Assembly: GCA_020638155.1 (NCBI GenBank)
Contig: JACKJB010000001.1
Coordinates: forward strand, 496,001-560,000
Direction: 5' to 3'
Length of the DNA: 64,000 bases
DNA from: Rhodospirillales bacterium
Lineage (GTDB): Bacteria; Pseudomonadota; Alphaproteobacteria; Micavibrionales; Micavibrionaceae
The notes under the pieces were generated by a model. The model saw only the letters and a list, made by a program, of their open reading frames with translations, did not search any database and was not told where the DNA came from. The position numbers and the translations under genes were made by a program. Positions 32,990 to 41,428 of the stretch are shown piece by piece. Within the stretch, counting starts at the first letter, position 1. Every line of letters starts with the position of its first letter.

Positions 32990-33337
32990 CTACTTCAATT
33001 GTTTTTTGTAATCTTCTTCGTTAAACCCCAGATAGGTTTGCCCGTTCTTGACCAGCAGTGGCCGTTTTATCAGGCTGGGGTTTTCTGTGGCGGCGGTGAG
33101 GGCGCTGCTGGCATCCATGTTTTCTTTTACACTGTCCGGCAGTTGACGCCATGTCGTGCCGCGGCGGTTGATGACGGTGTCCCAGCTGTGGGCTTCAATG
33201 GCTTGTTTTAAAGCTTCCGTATCGACGCCTTCTTTTTTGTAGTCGTGAAAGTCGTAGGCGATGTTGTTGTCTTCGAGCCAGCGGAAAGCTTTTTTCATCG
33301 TGCCGCAGTTTTTAATGCCGTAGATTTTGACGGTCAT
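32990..33337 (-). CDS. ArsC/Spx-family protein, YffB-like
   Basis: A 115-residue thioredoxin-fold protein. The N-terminal motif KIYGIKNCGTMKKAFRWLE has a single active-site cysteine (C11), and the later NRRGTTWRQLP and SLIKRPLLVKNGQTYLGFNE match YffB/Spx-ArsC proteins, which often show weak glutathione-dependent reductase activity. The role is uncertain. It is the last gene of the minus-strand transporter, ATPase, slyX, yffB-like operon, 11 nt after slyX. Confidence 0.87.
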   Translation of the reverse strand: MTVKIYGIKNCGTMKKAFRWLEDNNIAYDFHDYKKEGVDTEALKQAIEAHSWDTVINRRGTTWRQLPDSVKENMDASSALTAATENPSLIKRPLLVKNGQTYLGFNEEDYKKQLK

Positions 33338-33348
33338 GGCGCGTTCCT

Positions 33349-33579
33349 TTAGTAATGCGGCGGTTTATCACGCGCGGCGATTTCTGTGGGGGACAGTCCT
33401 GCGTCTTCACCTGCGGAGTCGATATAGTCCTGAAGCTTTTCTTCGGTCTTGGTCAGGTGACGTTTTAAGCGCTCGATCTCTTTCCACTGTGCGCCGAGCA
33501 TATCGCTCATATCCTGGATCTGGCGATCCTGGTGGGCGAGGGCGATTTCCAGTTGTTCGATCTTTTCTGCGTCACTCAT
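33349..33579 (-). CDS. slyX: SlyX-family protein
   Basis: A 76-residue coiled-coil protein. The heptad-rich stretch EKIEQLEIALAHQDRQIQDM through LKRHLTKTEEKLQDY is followed by the family's hallmark C-terminus DKPPHY. SlyX function is not established. It starts 4 nt after the ABC ATPase stop. Confidence 0.88.
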   Translation of the reverse strand: MSDAEKIEQLEIALAHQDRQIQDMSDMLGAQWKEIERLKRHLTKTEEKLQDYIDSAGEDAGLSPTEIAARDKPPHY

Positions 33580-33583
33580 GATG

Positions 33584-34699
33584 CTACGGTTTATAAGGGC
33601 ATTGGCCGCATAAGGACACAGGCTTTGCGTCTTTTTCCACCGGTTTGACGGTTAATTGTTTATCGCGCAGGTCGGCGTGTTTTGTGAAAAACTTTATGAG
33701 GCTGTCATCATGGATGATGCCGATAATCATGCTGTCCGGCAGTTTTTGGACAAGCTTCTCATACAGGTTGTGAGCCGTTTCCGGGTGAAGCGCAGATGTG
33801 ACTTCGTCAAGAAACATGATCTTTGGTTTTTGCAGGAAGATGCGGCCAAAGACCAGTTTTTGAACCTGTCCGCCAGAGAGTTTCAGGCGGCCGCCGCGGA
33901 CAAGGTTGTTGTCCAGCTCGCGTAAGATGTTCATTGCCAGCTTTTCGCCGGCTTTTTTCCCGGCGCGGCGCGGTAGCATCAAGGATGATGTGTTATCTGC
34001 GGAACGCTTTTCAAACTGGGCCGTTGCGGCAGATGTCAGGTTTTTGGCCAGAAGCGTTTTTTCACTCCCGGTAAAATAGGCGGTTGCCATACGGGGAACA
34101 GCCAGGTGTTTTTCAAGAGCTGTGCTCATTCCTTTGATGAACGCATTTGCCTGCTGTGCTGTTATCGTCGCCGTGGCTTCGGCCAGTGTTTTAGAAATGA
34201 CTTTTTCACAGAAGCGCATGATATTGTCGGCCTTAACGGCATTCCATGGCAGTTGCGGAATGATATCTTCGTAATCGGCTTCGCGCAGGGCGGACTCATA
34301 TTGCTCCGGGGTGAACGTATCCGCTGGATGAGGATAGGCCAGCATGCCGTCGAGCATGGTGTCGGGCATCCTGGATTGCTGCGAGGCGCAGAAAATATCT
34401 TTCTGGTTCTGCCCTTTGATCTTTACCGAGCCGTTGCCACTGTTCCACAGGCCCATCGATACCCGGAATAAGGATGACTTGCCGGAGCCGTTTGCGCCGG
34501 TTAAGGCGATACGGTCGCCGGATTGCAGGTGCAGGTTGCCTTTGTGAATTAATACATCCTGTCCGCCGGGGACCTCCAGAGTCAGGTCAACGATTTTCAG
34601 GCTTGTTTCGGCGCTGTTCGGCCGTTCAAGGACCTTGATGTCGTGTGCGCCTGTGGCTGCAGGCGGTGTGAAGTCTTCTTTCAGGTTTTTATCATTCAT
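33584..34699 (-). CDS. ABC transporter ATP-binding protein (YddA/SbmA-associated type) with a large insertion
   Basis: A 371-residue ATPase. Walker A is GANGSGKSS (68-76), signature LSGGQ (274-278), Walker B IMFLDEVTSALH (294-305), and the H-loop His330. The distance from the Q-loop region to the signature is about 100 residues longer than usual and includes a helical, Lys-rich segment (AVPRMATAYFTGSEKTLLAK, then LMLPRRAGKKAGEKLAM). The C-terminus ends CGQCPYKP. It is 15 nt downstream of its membrane partner. Substrate unknown. Confidence 0.82.
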   Translation of the reverse strand: MNDKNLKEDFTPPAATGAHDIKVLERPNSAETSLKIVDLTLEVPGGQDVLIHKGNLHLQSGDRIALTGANGSGKSSLFRVSMGLWNSGNGSVKIKGQNQKDIFCASQQSRMPDTMLDGMLAYPHPADTFTPEQYESALREADYEDIIPQLPWNAVKADNIMRFCEKVISKTLAEATATITAQQANAFIKGMSTALEKHLAVPRMATAYFTGSEKTLLAKNLTSAATAQFEKRSADNTSSLMLPRRAGKKAGEKLAMNILRELDNNLVRGGRLKLSGGQVQKLVFGRIFLQKPKIMFLDEVTSALHPETAHNLYEKLVQKLPDSMIIGIIHDDSLIKFFTKHADLRDKQLTVKPVEKDAKPVSLCGQCPYKP

Positions 34700-34714
34700 G
34701 ATTGCGTCCTCCCA

Positions 34715-36148
34715 TTATTTCGGCGCCGGACCGGATGGCGCGGTGTTTGTTGACGGGTGGGATTGCTCTTCTTTCTCGTAATGGGCGAGACGAATGCCGG
34801 ACAGAAGGGTGCCGAGGCGGTCGATATTTGCTTTCATCGAGGCGAAGAACTGGATGTTGTTCATGACGAAGGAGAAAGAGTTTTCAACTTGCTGGAAGGC
34901 ATAGGCGGTTTGCGAAATCTGTCCCAGTGTAACCTGCCCGGTGAAAAACATCGGGGCGGCGGCGATGTAGGGGATGATCGACCCAAGGTTGGCGTGAACC
35001 GAGTTAAAGACCATCATCTGCTTTCGTTTGTTGATGTATTGTTTCGATATGTTCACGACATCGTTGAACTGGGCTTTTAACACTTCTTTTTCTCGGTCTT
35101 CGCCGTTGTTCAGCGCGATTTGCTCCGCGTTTTGTTCGACCGACATCAAGCCTGCACGATAGATGCCTTCTGCAACCTGTTTGTTTCGGAAAATTTTCGG
35201 CAGGCTATGGGCGATGGCTCCGAGAGCGCCCGTGCCAACTGCGGCATAGCCAAGAGCGGACCAGAACAGGTAGCCTTGTATGTCTATGTCCGGTCCGCCA
35301 AGAGTGGCCGGGTTGAACATGCCGAAGCTTGTATAGAGCAGGGTGCTGAATGCTGTCAGTTTCAGCAAGGATTCAAGCCCTTCGGTTGAAATGCTGACGA
35401 CGCCATCGGTCAGCTTATCAAGGTCTTCCTGGATCCGCTGGTTCGGGTTGTCGATATGGCTGTAGGCGTGTTTGATTTTATAAAACGCTTTGTCTTTCAG
35501 CCATTCATTGGTGAACTTCCCGGTGATCCATGTCCGCCAGCGCAAGGCAAGGTGCTGGGCTGATGTGAACGCCGTAATCGCGGTTGCCAGGTATTTCGCG
35601 ACGACAATCGGGAATTCGACGGACAGTTTATGGATGAAATCGTCAAACTGCTCCGACATTTCCGGCATATTGAAAAGCTTTTGTCCGACTTCGAAGGCGA
35701 GTTTTGGCGCATCATTGGCCAGATCGGGATTGGCGGCGATTAGCTCGTTTGTAATGGTTTCCTTGTTTTGCAGGACGATGGCACCGACATTCTGGAAGAT
35801 ATCCATGAACTGGCGGTTCCATTCACTATATTCCACGAGGACATCAACACTTAATGCAGACATGCCGAGCGTTGTGGCGGCTAGGGCGGAGGCAATCGCG
35901 ATTTCATGCTTGCCGGATTTGGTCCAGTACATGCCGACCATGTCCATCAGCGTCCGGAAGGTTCCGCGCGCGGTTTCCATGGAGGTCGCCTGCTGGAGTT
36001 CTTTTTTCTTCTTATCGGACAGGACCGGCGGCGGATCGTTGTGATCCCAGCCTTTATTGGCGACCTGGTAACCAAAAGCGCGTTTCAGCATGCCTTTGAG
36101 CGGGCCCCAAAAGCCTTGCGGGTCGAGTTTTAACGATGGATCTCGCAC
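34715..36148 (-). CDS. SbmA/BacA/YddA-like ABC transporter membrane protein
   Basis: A 477-residue permease. Family markers are LALRWRTWITGKFTNEWLKD, YSHIDNPNQRIQEDLDKL, and the coupling-helix text LMSVEQNAEQIALNNGEDRE. These match the TMD of YddA/ABCD-type exporters and of SbmA/BacA peptide importers. Usual YddA proteins carry the ATPase on the same chain; here it is a separate gene. About six hydrophobic segments are visible. Possible cargo includes peptides or fatty-acyl compounds. First gene of a four-gene operon. Confidence 0.82.
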   Translation of the reverse strand: MRDPSLKLDPQGFWGPLKGMLKRAFGYQVANKGWDHNDPPPVLSDKKKKELQQATSMETARGTFRTLMDMVGMYWTKSGKHEIAIASALAATTLGMSALSVDVLVEYSEWNRQFMDIFQNVGAIVLQNKETITNELIAANPDLANDAPKLAFEVGQKLFNMPEMSEQFDDFIHKLSVEFPIVVAKYLATAITAFTSAQHLALRWRTWITGKFTNEWLKDKAFYKIKHAYSHIDNPNQRIQEDLDKLTDGVVSISTEGLESLLKLTAFSTLLYTSFGMFNPATLGGPDIDIQGYLFWSALGYAAVGTGALGAIAHSLPKIFRNKQVAEGIYRAGLMSVEQNAEQIALNNGEDREKEVLKAQFNDVVNISKQYINKRKQMMVFNSVHANLGSIIPYIAAAPMFFTGQVTLGQISQTAYAFQQVENSFSFVMNNIQFFASMKANIDRLGTLLSGIRLAHYEKEEQSHPSTNTAPSGPAPK

Positions 36149-36340
36149 GATATTGTTCCCTGCCGATTTTTTATGGTTAAGGGAGAGGTTTAGAACTCTG
36201 GCTTCCTTCTGTCAAATCTTTTTTCCGTAAGGGCTATATTGCTGTGCAACAAAGGCGGGGATGGATATTTGCCCTGACAATCGTTATGTTAGTGCCGTAT
36301 TTTGTGTGTGCCGATAAAACAGGGAAAACGCAGGGACCGC

Positions 36341-39300
36341 ATGGCCAAAGCAGCATTAAAACTCAAAGATGTGCGACTCGAGGACAAGTTCGAGCTGGAG
36401 GATGGCACGGCATATATGTCGGGGCTGCAGGCGCTGGCGCGTATTCCGATCGTGCAGCGACGGCATGATATTGCCGCGGGGATCAATACGGGCGGGTTTA
36501 TTTCCGGATATCGCGGGTCTCCGCTTGGTGCGTTCGACCGGGAGCTGGCACGGGCGCAGAAATATTATAATGACCTCGATGTAAAGTTTTTACCGGGCGT
36601 GAATGAAGATCTGGCGGCGACCGCCGTATGGGGGACGCAGCAGGTGGGGCTGCTGCCCGGTGCGCAAAAAGACGGCGTGTTCGGGATCTGGTACGGTAAA
36701 GCGCCGGGCGTAGACCGCAGCGGCGATGTGATGCGCCATGCCAGCGCTAATGGCACAGCGCCGCAGGGCGGGGTGCTGGCGATTGTCGGTGACGATCACG
36801 GGTGTAAATCATCGACACTTTCCTGCCAGAGCGATCATGCGCTGTATGCGATGCAGATTCCGACGCTGTATCCGGCAAGTATCCTGGAGTTTGTTGAATA
36901 CGGGCTGCTGGGGATTGCGATGTCGCGCTTTTCCGGGTGCTGGACGGCGCTGAAGGTGACAACAGCGACGGTGGAGACATCCGGGACGATCGATCTGGAG
37001 CGTGAGAACCATAAAATCCTGCTGCCGGGCGATGATGAGTTTGTGCCGCCGCCGGGGGGCTTGCATATCCGGTTGAACGATACGCCGCGCGATATTGATT
37101 GGCGCTTGCAGAATTACAAGCTGTTTGCGTGCCATGCTTTTGCGCGCAAGAACAAGATCGACCGGATCGTGATGGACTCGCCGAAGCCGCGCTTCGGGAT
37201 TGTAACGTCCGGAAAATCATACGGTGATGTGCGGCAGGCTTTGATCGAGCTTGGGATTACTGACGAGGTCGCGAAGGATATCGGCCTGCGGGTTTATAAA
37301 GTCGGGATGACCTGGCCGATTGAGCCGCAGGGGCTTAAGGCTGCTGTCGAGGGGCTGGAAGAAGTCCTGGTGGTTGAAGAGAAGCGTGAGTTTATTGAAT
37401 ACCAGTTAAAGCAGTATGTTTATAACTGGGACAAGCGGCCCAAGGTGATCGTCGGCAAATATGATGAAAAGCAGCAGCATTTGTTGCCGCTGGAAAACGA
37501 TCATACCGTCGGCAAGGTGACCCATGTGATCGCGCAGCGGATTAACCGGTTCTATCATAATGAGCAGGTTGAGAAGGCGCTGGAATTTTACGAAGCTTAT
37601 GATAAGCGCGAAAAAGGCTATCTGCCGCCGTCGCTGCGGAAGCCTTATTATTGCTCCGGCTGCCCGCATAACACATCGACAAAGGTGCCGGACGGCAGTT
37701 TTGCGATGGTCGGGATCGGTTGTCATTATATGGTGCAGTGGATGGACCGGAATTCTGCGCTGTGTACCCAGATGGGCGGTGAAGGCGTGCCGTGGGTCGG
37801 GGCTGCGCCGTTCAGTGAAACGAAACATATTTTTGCCAATCTTGGTGACGGGACGTATTTCCATTCCGGTACGCTGGCGATCCGGCAGACCGTAGCAGCC
37901 AAGACCAATATTACGTTCAAAATTCTTTATAATGACGCCGTGGCTATGACTGGCGGACAGGCAGTGGATGGTGAAATGCCGGTCTTCCGTGTGGCGCAGC
38001 AGGTGATGGCAGAAGGCGTATCAAAATGCTGGATCGTGTCGGAACGTCCGGAGCTTTATAAGGACCGTCATGGCCTGCCGGCGGACGTGCCTGTGCTGCA
38101 CCGGAAATGGATGGATACGATCCAGAAGGAAGCGCGGGAAACACCGGGCACGACGATTATAATTTACGACCAGACCTGCGCCGCGGAAAAGCGCCGCCGC
38201 CGCAAACGGGGCAAGTATCCCGATCCGGCCAAACGGGTTTTTATCAACAAATCTGTTTGTGAAGGGTGCGGGGATTGTTCCGTGCAGTCGAACTGTATGG
38301 CGGTGCAGCCGGAAAAAACGGAATATGGCCGCAAGCGCAAGATTAACCAGTCGATGTGCAACAAGGATTTCTCCTGCCTGAAAGGGTTCTGCCCGTCCTT
38401 TGTGACGGTGTATGGCGGAGAGCTGCGCAAAACCAAAGCCAGCGGCGTTGATGATGTGCTGGCGGCGGTGCCGGATATCGATGTGCCGGAACTGACCGGG
38501 GATGCTTATAACATCATGGTGACCGGGATCGGCGGGACAGGGGTTCTGACGGTTGGCGCGCTGATGGGGATGGCGTCGCACCTTGAAGGGAAACATTGCC
38601 GGATTCTGGATCAGACCGGGCTGGCGCAAAAGGGCGGGGAAGTGCTCTCGCACGTGCGGATTGCGCATGACCGCGAAGAAATGCGTACCGGGCATATTAT
38701 TACAGGCGGGTCTGATTTGCTGCTGGCCTGCGATATTGTTGCGGCGGTCGGCAAGACGGCGCATGAAACGCTGAACCCCGAACGGACGCGGGCGGTGATT
38801 AATACCAACAATACGCCGGTGGCGGAATTCGTGCTTCACAACGACTCCGATTTTCATGACGCGCAGATCAAAGAAACGCTGATGAAAAGTACGCTCGAAG
38901 GCGGACAGCATTTTGTGCCGGCGACCTCTTATGCGCTGACTTTGCTGGGGGATGAGATTGCGACGAATATCTTTATGCTCGGTTATGCATGGCAGATGGG
39001 ACTTGTGCCGCTGCACCGTGAAAGCCTGGAGCGGGCGATTGAATTAAACGGGGTCGCGATTGAAGCGAACAGGAAATCATTCGCGTTTGGGCGGCTTGCG
39101 GCACATGATCCCGGGAAGCTGGAAGCGATGGCTGCCGAAGTGCGCGGTGATGCGGATGTTGAAAAAGTTGCCGAGACGCTTGATGATATTATTGCCCGGC
39201 GGGCGGCGTATCTGACGGCGTATCAGGATGAAGCTTATGCCAAGCGTTACACGGACAAGATTGCGCAGATCCGTGATGCGGAACAAAAGATTGTTGCGAA

Positions 39301-39844
39301 TAGCACAGTCCTGACCGAAGCGGCGGCGCGCTATTATCACAAGCTGCTGGCTTATAAAGATGAATATGAAGTAGCGCGGCTTTATACCGATGGTGACTTT
39401 ATCAAGGACCTTGAGAAAACATTCCAGGGGAATTACAAGCTGAGCTTCCACATGGCACCGCCGATCATGGAAGGCAATGATCCCGCAACCGGGCGTCCAA
39501 AGAAAAGAGAGTTTGGGCCGTGGATGATAAAGGCCCTGAGTGTCTTGGCGAAACTCAAAGGGCTGCGCGGAACGCCGCTTGATGTGTTCGGCTATCATAA
39601 GGAGCGCAAGGCAGAGCGGGCATTGATTGCGTCTTACGAGCAGGATCTTGATTTTGTCCTGGGGCACCTGAATAAAGAAAATCTGGATTTATGCGCCGAG
39701 CTGCTGTCCGTTCCTGACGATATTCGCGGCTATGGTCCGGTTAAAGAGAAGAATATGGCGCAGGCACAGACCCGGCATGATGTACTGATGAAGCGGCTTT
39801 CCTCGCCGGTTTCCAACGGGACACCAGAGAAAAAAGCGGCGTAA
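36341..39844 (+). CDS. fused indolepyruvate:ferredoxin oxidoreductase-family protein
   Basis: A 1167-residue single chain from the ATG at 36341, after CAGGGA. The N-terminal 2-oxoacid oxidoreductase domain has GGFISGYRGSPLGAFDRELA and GVNEDLAATAVWGTQQ. The thiamine diphosphate motif is FANLGDGTYFHSGTLAIRQ with NDAVAMTGGQ. A ferredoxin-like unit has KSVCEGCGDCSVQSNC and CNKDFSCLKGFC (two 4Fe-4S clusters). The gamma-type domain is MVTGIGGTGVLTVGALMGMA. It probably decarboxylates aryl-pyruvates from aromatic amino acids to acyl-CoA. Fusion of A and B subunits is common in aerobic proteobacteria. Confidence 0.93.
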   Translation: MAKAALKLKDVRLEDKFELEDGTAYMSGLQALARIPIVQRRHDIAAGINTGGFISGYRGSPLGAFDRELARAQKYYNDLDVKFLPGVNEDLAATAVWGTQQVGLLPGAQKDGVFGIWYGKAPGVDRSGDVMRHASANGTAPQGGVLAIVGDDHGCKSSTLSCQSDHALYAMQIPTLYPASILEFVEYGLLGIAMSRFSGCWTALKVTTATVETSGTIDLERENHKILLPGDDEFVPPPGGLHIRLNDTPRDIDWRLQNYKLFACHAFARKNKIDRIVMDSPKPRFGIVTSGKSYGDVRQALIELGITDEVAKDIGLRVYKVGMTWPIEPQGLKAAVEGLEEVLVVEEKREFIEYQLKQYVYNWDKRPKVIVGKYDEKQQHLLPLENDHTVGKVTHVIAQRINRFYHNEQVEKALEFYEAYDKREKGYLPPSLRKPYYCSGCPHNTSTKVPDGSFAMVGIGCHYMVQWMDRNSALCTQMGGEGVPWVGAAPFSETKHIFANLGDGTYFHSGTLAIRQTVAAKTNITFKILYNDAVAMTGGQAVDGEMPVFRVAQQVMAEGVSKCWIVSERPELYKDRHGLPADVPVLHRKWMDTIQKEARETPGTTIIIYDQTCAAEKRRRRKRGKYPDPAKRVFINKSVCEGCGDCSVQSNCMAVQPEKTEYGRKRKINQSMCNKDFSCLKGFCPSFVTVYGGELRKTKASGVDDVLAAVPDIDVPELTGDAYNIMVTGIGGTGVLTVGALMGMASHLEGKHCRILDQTGLAQKGGEVLSHVRIAHDREEMRTGHIITGGSDLLLACDIVAAVGKTAHETLNPERTRAVINTNNTPVAEFVLHNDSDFHDAQIKETLMKSTLEGGQHFVPATSYALTLLGDEIATNIFMLGYAWQMGLVPLHRESLERAIELNGVAIEANRKSFAFGRLAAHDPGKLEAMAAEVRGDADVEKVAETLDDIIARRAAYLTAYQDEAYAKRYTDKIAQIRDAEQKIVANSTVLTEAAARYYHKLLAYKDEYEVARLYTDGDFIKDLEKTFQGNYKLSFHMAPPIMEGNDPATGRPKKREFGPWMIKALSVLAKLKGLRGTPLDVFGYHKERKAERALIASYEQDLDFVLGHLNKENLDLCAELLSVPDDIRGYGPVKEKNMAQAQTRHDVLMKRLSSPVSNGTPEKKAA

Positions 39845-39856
39845 TTCGGCCCTTTC

Positions 39857-39883
39857 TTGACTTTATTTTTCCATATATATAAG
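39857..39883 (+). promoter_or_regulatory. weak sigma70-like promoter
   Basis: TTGACT at 39857-39862 and TATAAG at 39878-39883 with a 15-base spacer, shorter than ideal, in an AT-rich gap. It precedes the ATG at 39915 and would drive the 39.9-41.4 kb genes. Confidence 0.3.
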
Positions 39884-39914
39884 GTGTTTTCTGAATAGAT
39901 ACAGGGAAAGCCCA

Positions 39915-40307
39915 ATGTATACAGATAAATTCAATGATGCCGCGAAGGTTGTCAGTTATGCCGAATATCTGGCGCGGCAGCAGCAATTGCTGGACCAGGA
40001 ATTAACCAGGCGTGAAAAACTGCTGGTGAATTTGGTTGAGCGTCACGTGTCAGCGCGCAGCTGGTCGGCTTTCATTCATAAAAGTCTCAGCGAGCAGAGC
40101 GAAATCGAAGGGTTCTACCGTGATCCTGAAGACGGGGAAGGGTATGTCAGTGGCGCTTTTCTTGATGCGGTGTCGAAATGGGACATGGAAAAATCATGGA
40201 CTCCGGATTTGACCCGCAAGGCTCATGAGATTGGCGTGAAAGCTTTTGCTGCTTGTAAGGATCACCGGGATAAAGTGCCGGGACTCGTCCAGTTGGGCGT
40301 TAAATAA
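39915..40307 (+). CDS. small hypothetical protein
   Basis: A 130-residue helical protein (AEYLARQQQLLDQELTRREK, then GFYRDPEDGEGYVSGAFLDA). ATG after AGGGAAAG. No membrane span or signal peptide. Not recognised. It starts a tight run of three plus-strand genes with 12- and 2-nt gaps. Confidence 0.55.
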   Translation: MYTDKFNDAAKVVSYAEYLARQQQLLDQELTRREKLLVNLVERHVSARSWSAFIHKSLSEQSEIEGFYRDPEDGEGYVSGAFLDAVSKWDMEKSWTPDLTRKAHEIGVKAFAACKDHRDKVPGLVQLGVK

Positions 40308-40319
40308 AGGACGTTTTTA

Positions 40320-40802
40320 ATGAGTATATCAGGCGATTTTAACGATAGTGGTGTTCCGCAGACACAGACGATTAACGAGCTTGCGGAGCAATATGATTTA
40401 CCCGCGCTGAAAATTATATATGCAGAGCGCCGTGAAGAAGTATTGATTGCTACGATTGGGATTAATTCTGACCCCTGGGACTTGCAGGATGAAACGTTCA
40501 TGATTGTATTTTCTTATCATGACGATATCGACTGGCAGGACGAAAAGCGGAAAGGGTTCAGTTTTAATCTTGTGCGCGAGAGCACCGGAGAGAGTTATCT
40601 TTCCACGGTTCATGTGGAAGATAAAGACGGCGAAGGTTTTACTGATATTCTTGGGCATATTTATATGCCGGAAGAGCCACCCGAAGGGACTTATGTGGAT
40701 CAGGTCGCGATCATGCAAGGCTTTATTCGACAGGTCTATGCTCAGGCTGGGGATGCTGAAGTCAGGGATCTGCCGCCTCCTCCCAAAAGGACCCTGCATT
40801 AA
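40320..40802 (+). CDS. hypothetical acidic protein
   Basis: A 160-residue acidic protein after AAGGA. Mixed composition, with MIVFSYHDDIDWQDEKRKGF and FTDILGHIYMPEEPPEGTYV. No recognised family, cysteine motif or membrane segment. It lies between an orphan and a GNAT acetyltransferase in one likely operon. Function unknown. Confidence 0.55.
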   Translation: MSISGDFNDSGVPQTQTINELAEQYDLPALKIIYAERREEVLIATIGINSDPWDLQDETFMIVFSYHDDIDWQDEKRKGFSFNLVRESTGESYLSTVHVEDKDGEGFTDILGHIYMPEEPPEGTYVDQVAIMQGFIRQVYAQAGDAEVRDLPPPPKRTLH

Positions 40803-40804
40803 TC

Positions 40805-41428
40805 ATGACGGACGGAAAACCCAATCATAAACCGCTTAAGGATCATGTGTTGCTGGACGCGCCGATGCCGATTGTTACGGAGCATTTAACGATCCGCCCG
40901 TTGCAGGAAGGTGACGGGCCTGATTTGCATGCATCCAAACTTGAGACATGGGATAAGCTGAGCCAGGTTTTTCAGTGGGCTTCGGGAACGCCGGATGCCG
41001 ATCTGGATGAAGCTTATGCACGGAAGGCACATGCCGATTATATTTTGCGGCGGGATTTTAACCTGGTCGGGATTGATAATGCGACAGGCGAGCCTGTTCT
41101 TTATACGGGTATTCACGCGCATAACTGGGGCCTGCGTGAATTCCAGATCGGGTACTGGGTCCGTGAAGGCGCGCAGGGGAAAGGGTATGCCAAGGAAGCG
41201 GCCAATGCGCTTGTGCGTTATGCGTTTAACCAACTTGGCGCGAACCGTCTTGTAATGTGTCACGTTGACGGGAATAAAGCCAGTCAGCATATTATCCGTT
41301 CGCTCGGCTTTGAGTTTGAAGGCGTGCGCAAAAACAGCCTGCTGTTTGCCGGGAATGTTGTTCGTGATGCGCTGTGGTACAGCCGCGTGGATGCGAAAAA
41401 TTTACCCGCGCTTAAAGTGCGCTGGTAA
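40805..41428 (+). CDS. GNAT-family N-acetyltransferase (RimJ/RimL type)
   Basis: A 207-residue acetyltransferase. VTEHLTIRPLQEGDG is the start strand; the acetyl-CoA loop is YWVREGAQGKGYAKEAANAL (Q/RxxGxA pattern). The late motif ASQHIIRSLGFEFEGVRKN is typical of RimJ/RimL and ribosomal-protein acetyltransferases. Acceptor unknown. Its 3' end overlaps the aminotransferase gene by 17 nt on the other strand. Confidence 0.87.
   Translation: MTDGKPNHKPLKDHVLLDAPMPIVTEHLTIRPLQEGDGPDLHASKLETWDKLSQVFQWASGTPDADLDEAYARKAHADYILRRDFNLVGIDNATGEPVLYTGIHAHNWGLREFQIGYWVREGAQGKGYAKEAANALVRYAFNQLGANRLVMCHVDGNKASQHIIRSLGFEFEGVRKNSLLFAGNVVRDALWYSRVDAKNLPALKVRW

Noticed and set aside
36244..36340. Short frame with a signal-peptide-like beginning upstream of the oxidoreductase
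   Set aside because: It runs out of frame into the oxidoreductase gene, and the rest is a low-quality shadow.
38021..39016. Minus-strand frame (331 codons) inside the indolepyruvate oxidoreductase gene
   Set aside because: Antisense shadow; Arg/His/Gln-rich with no domain pattern.
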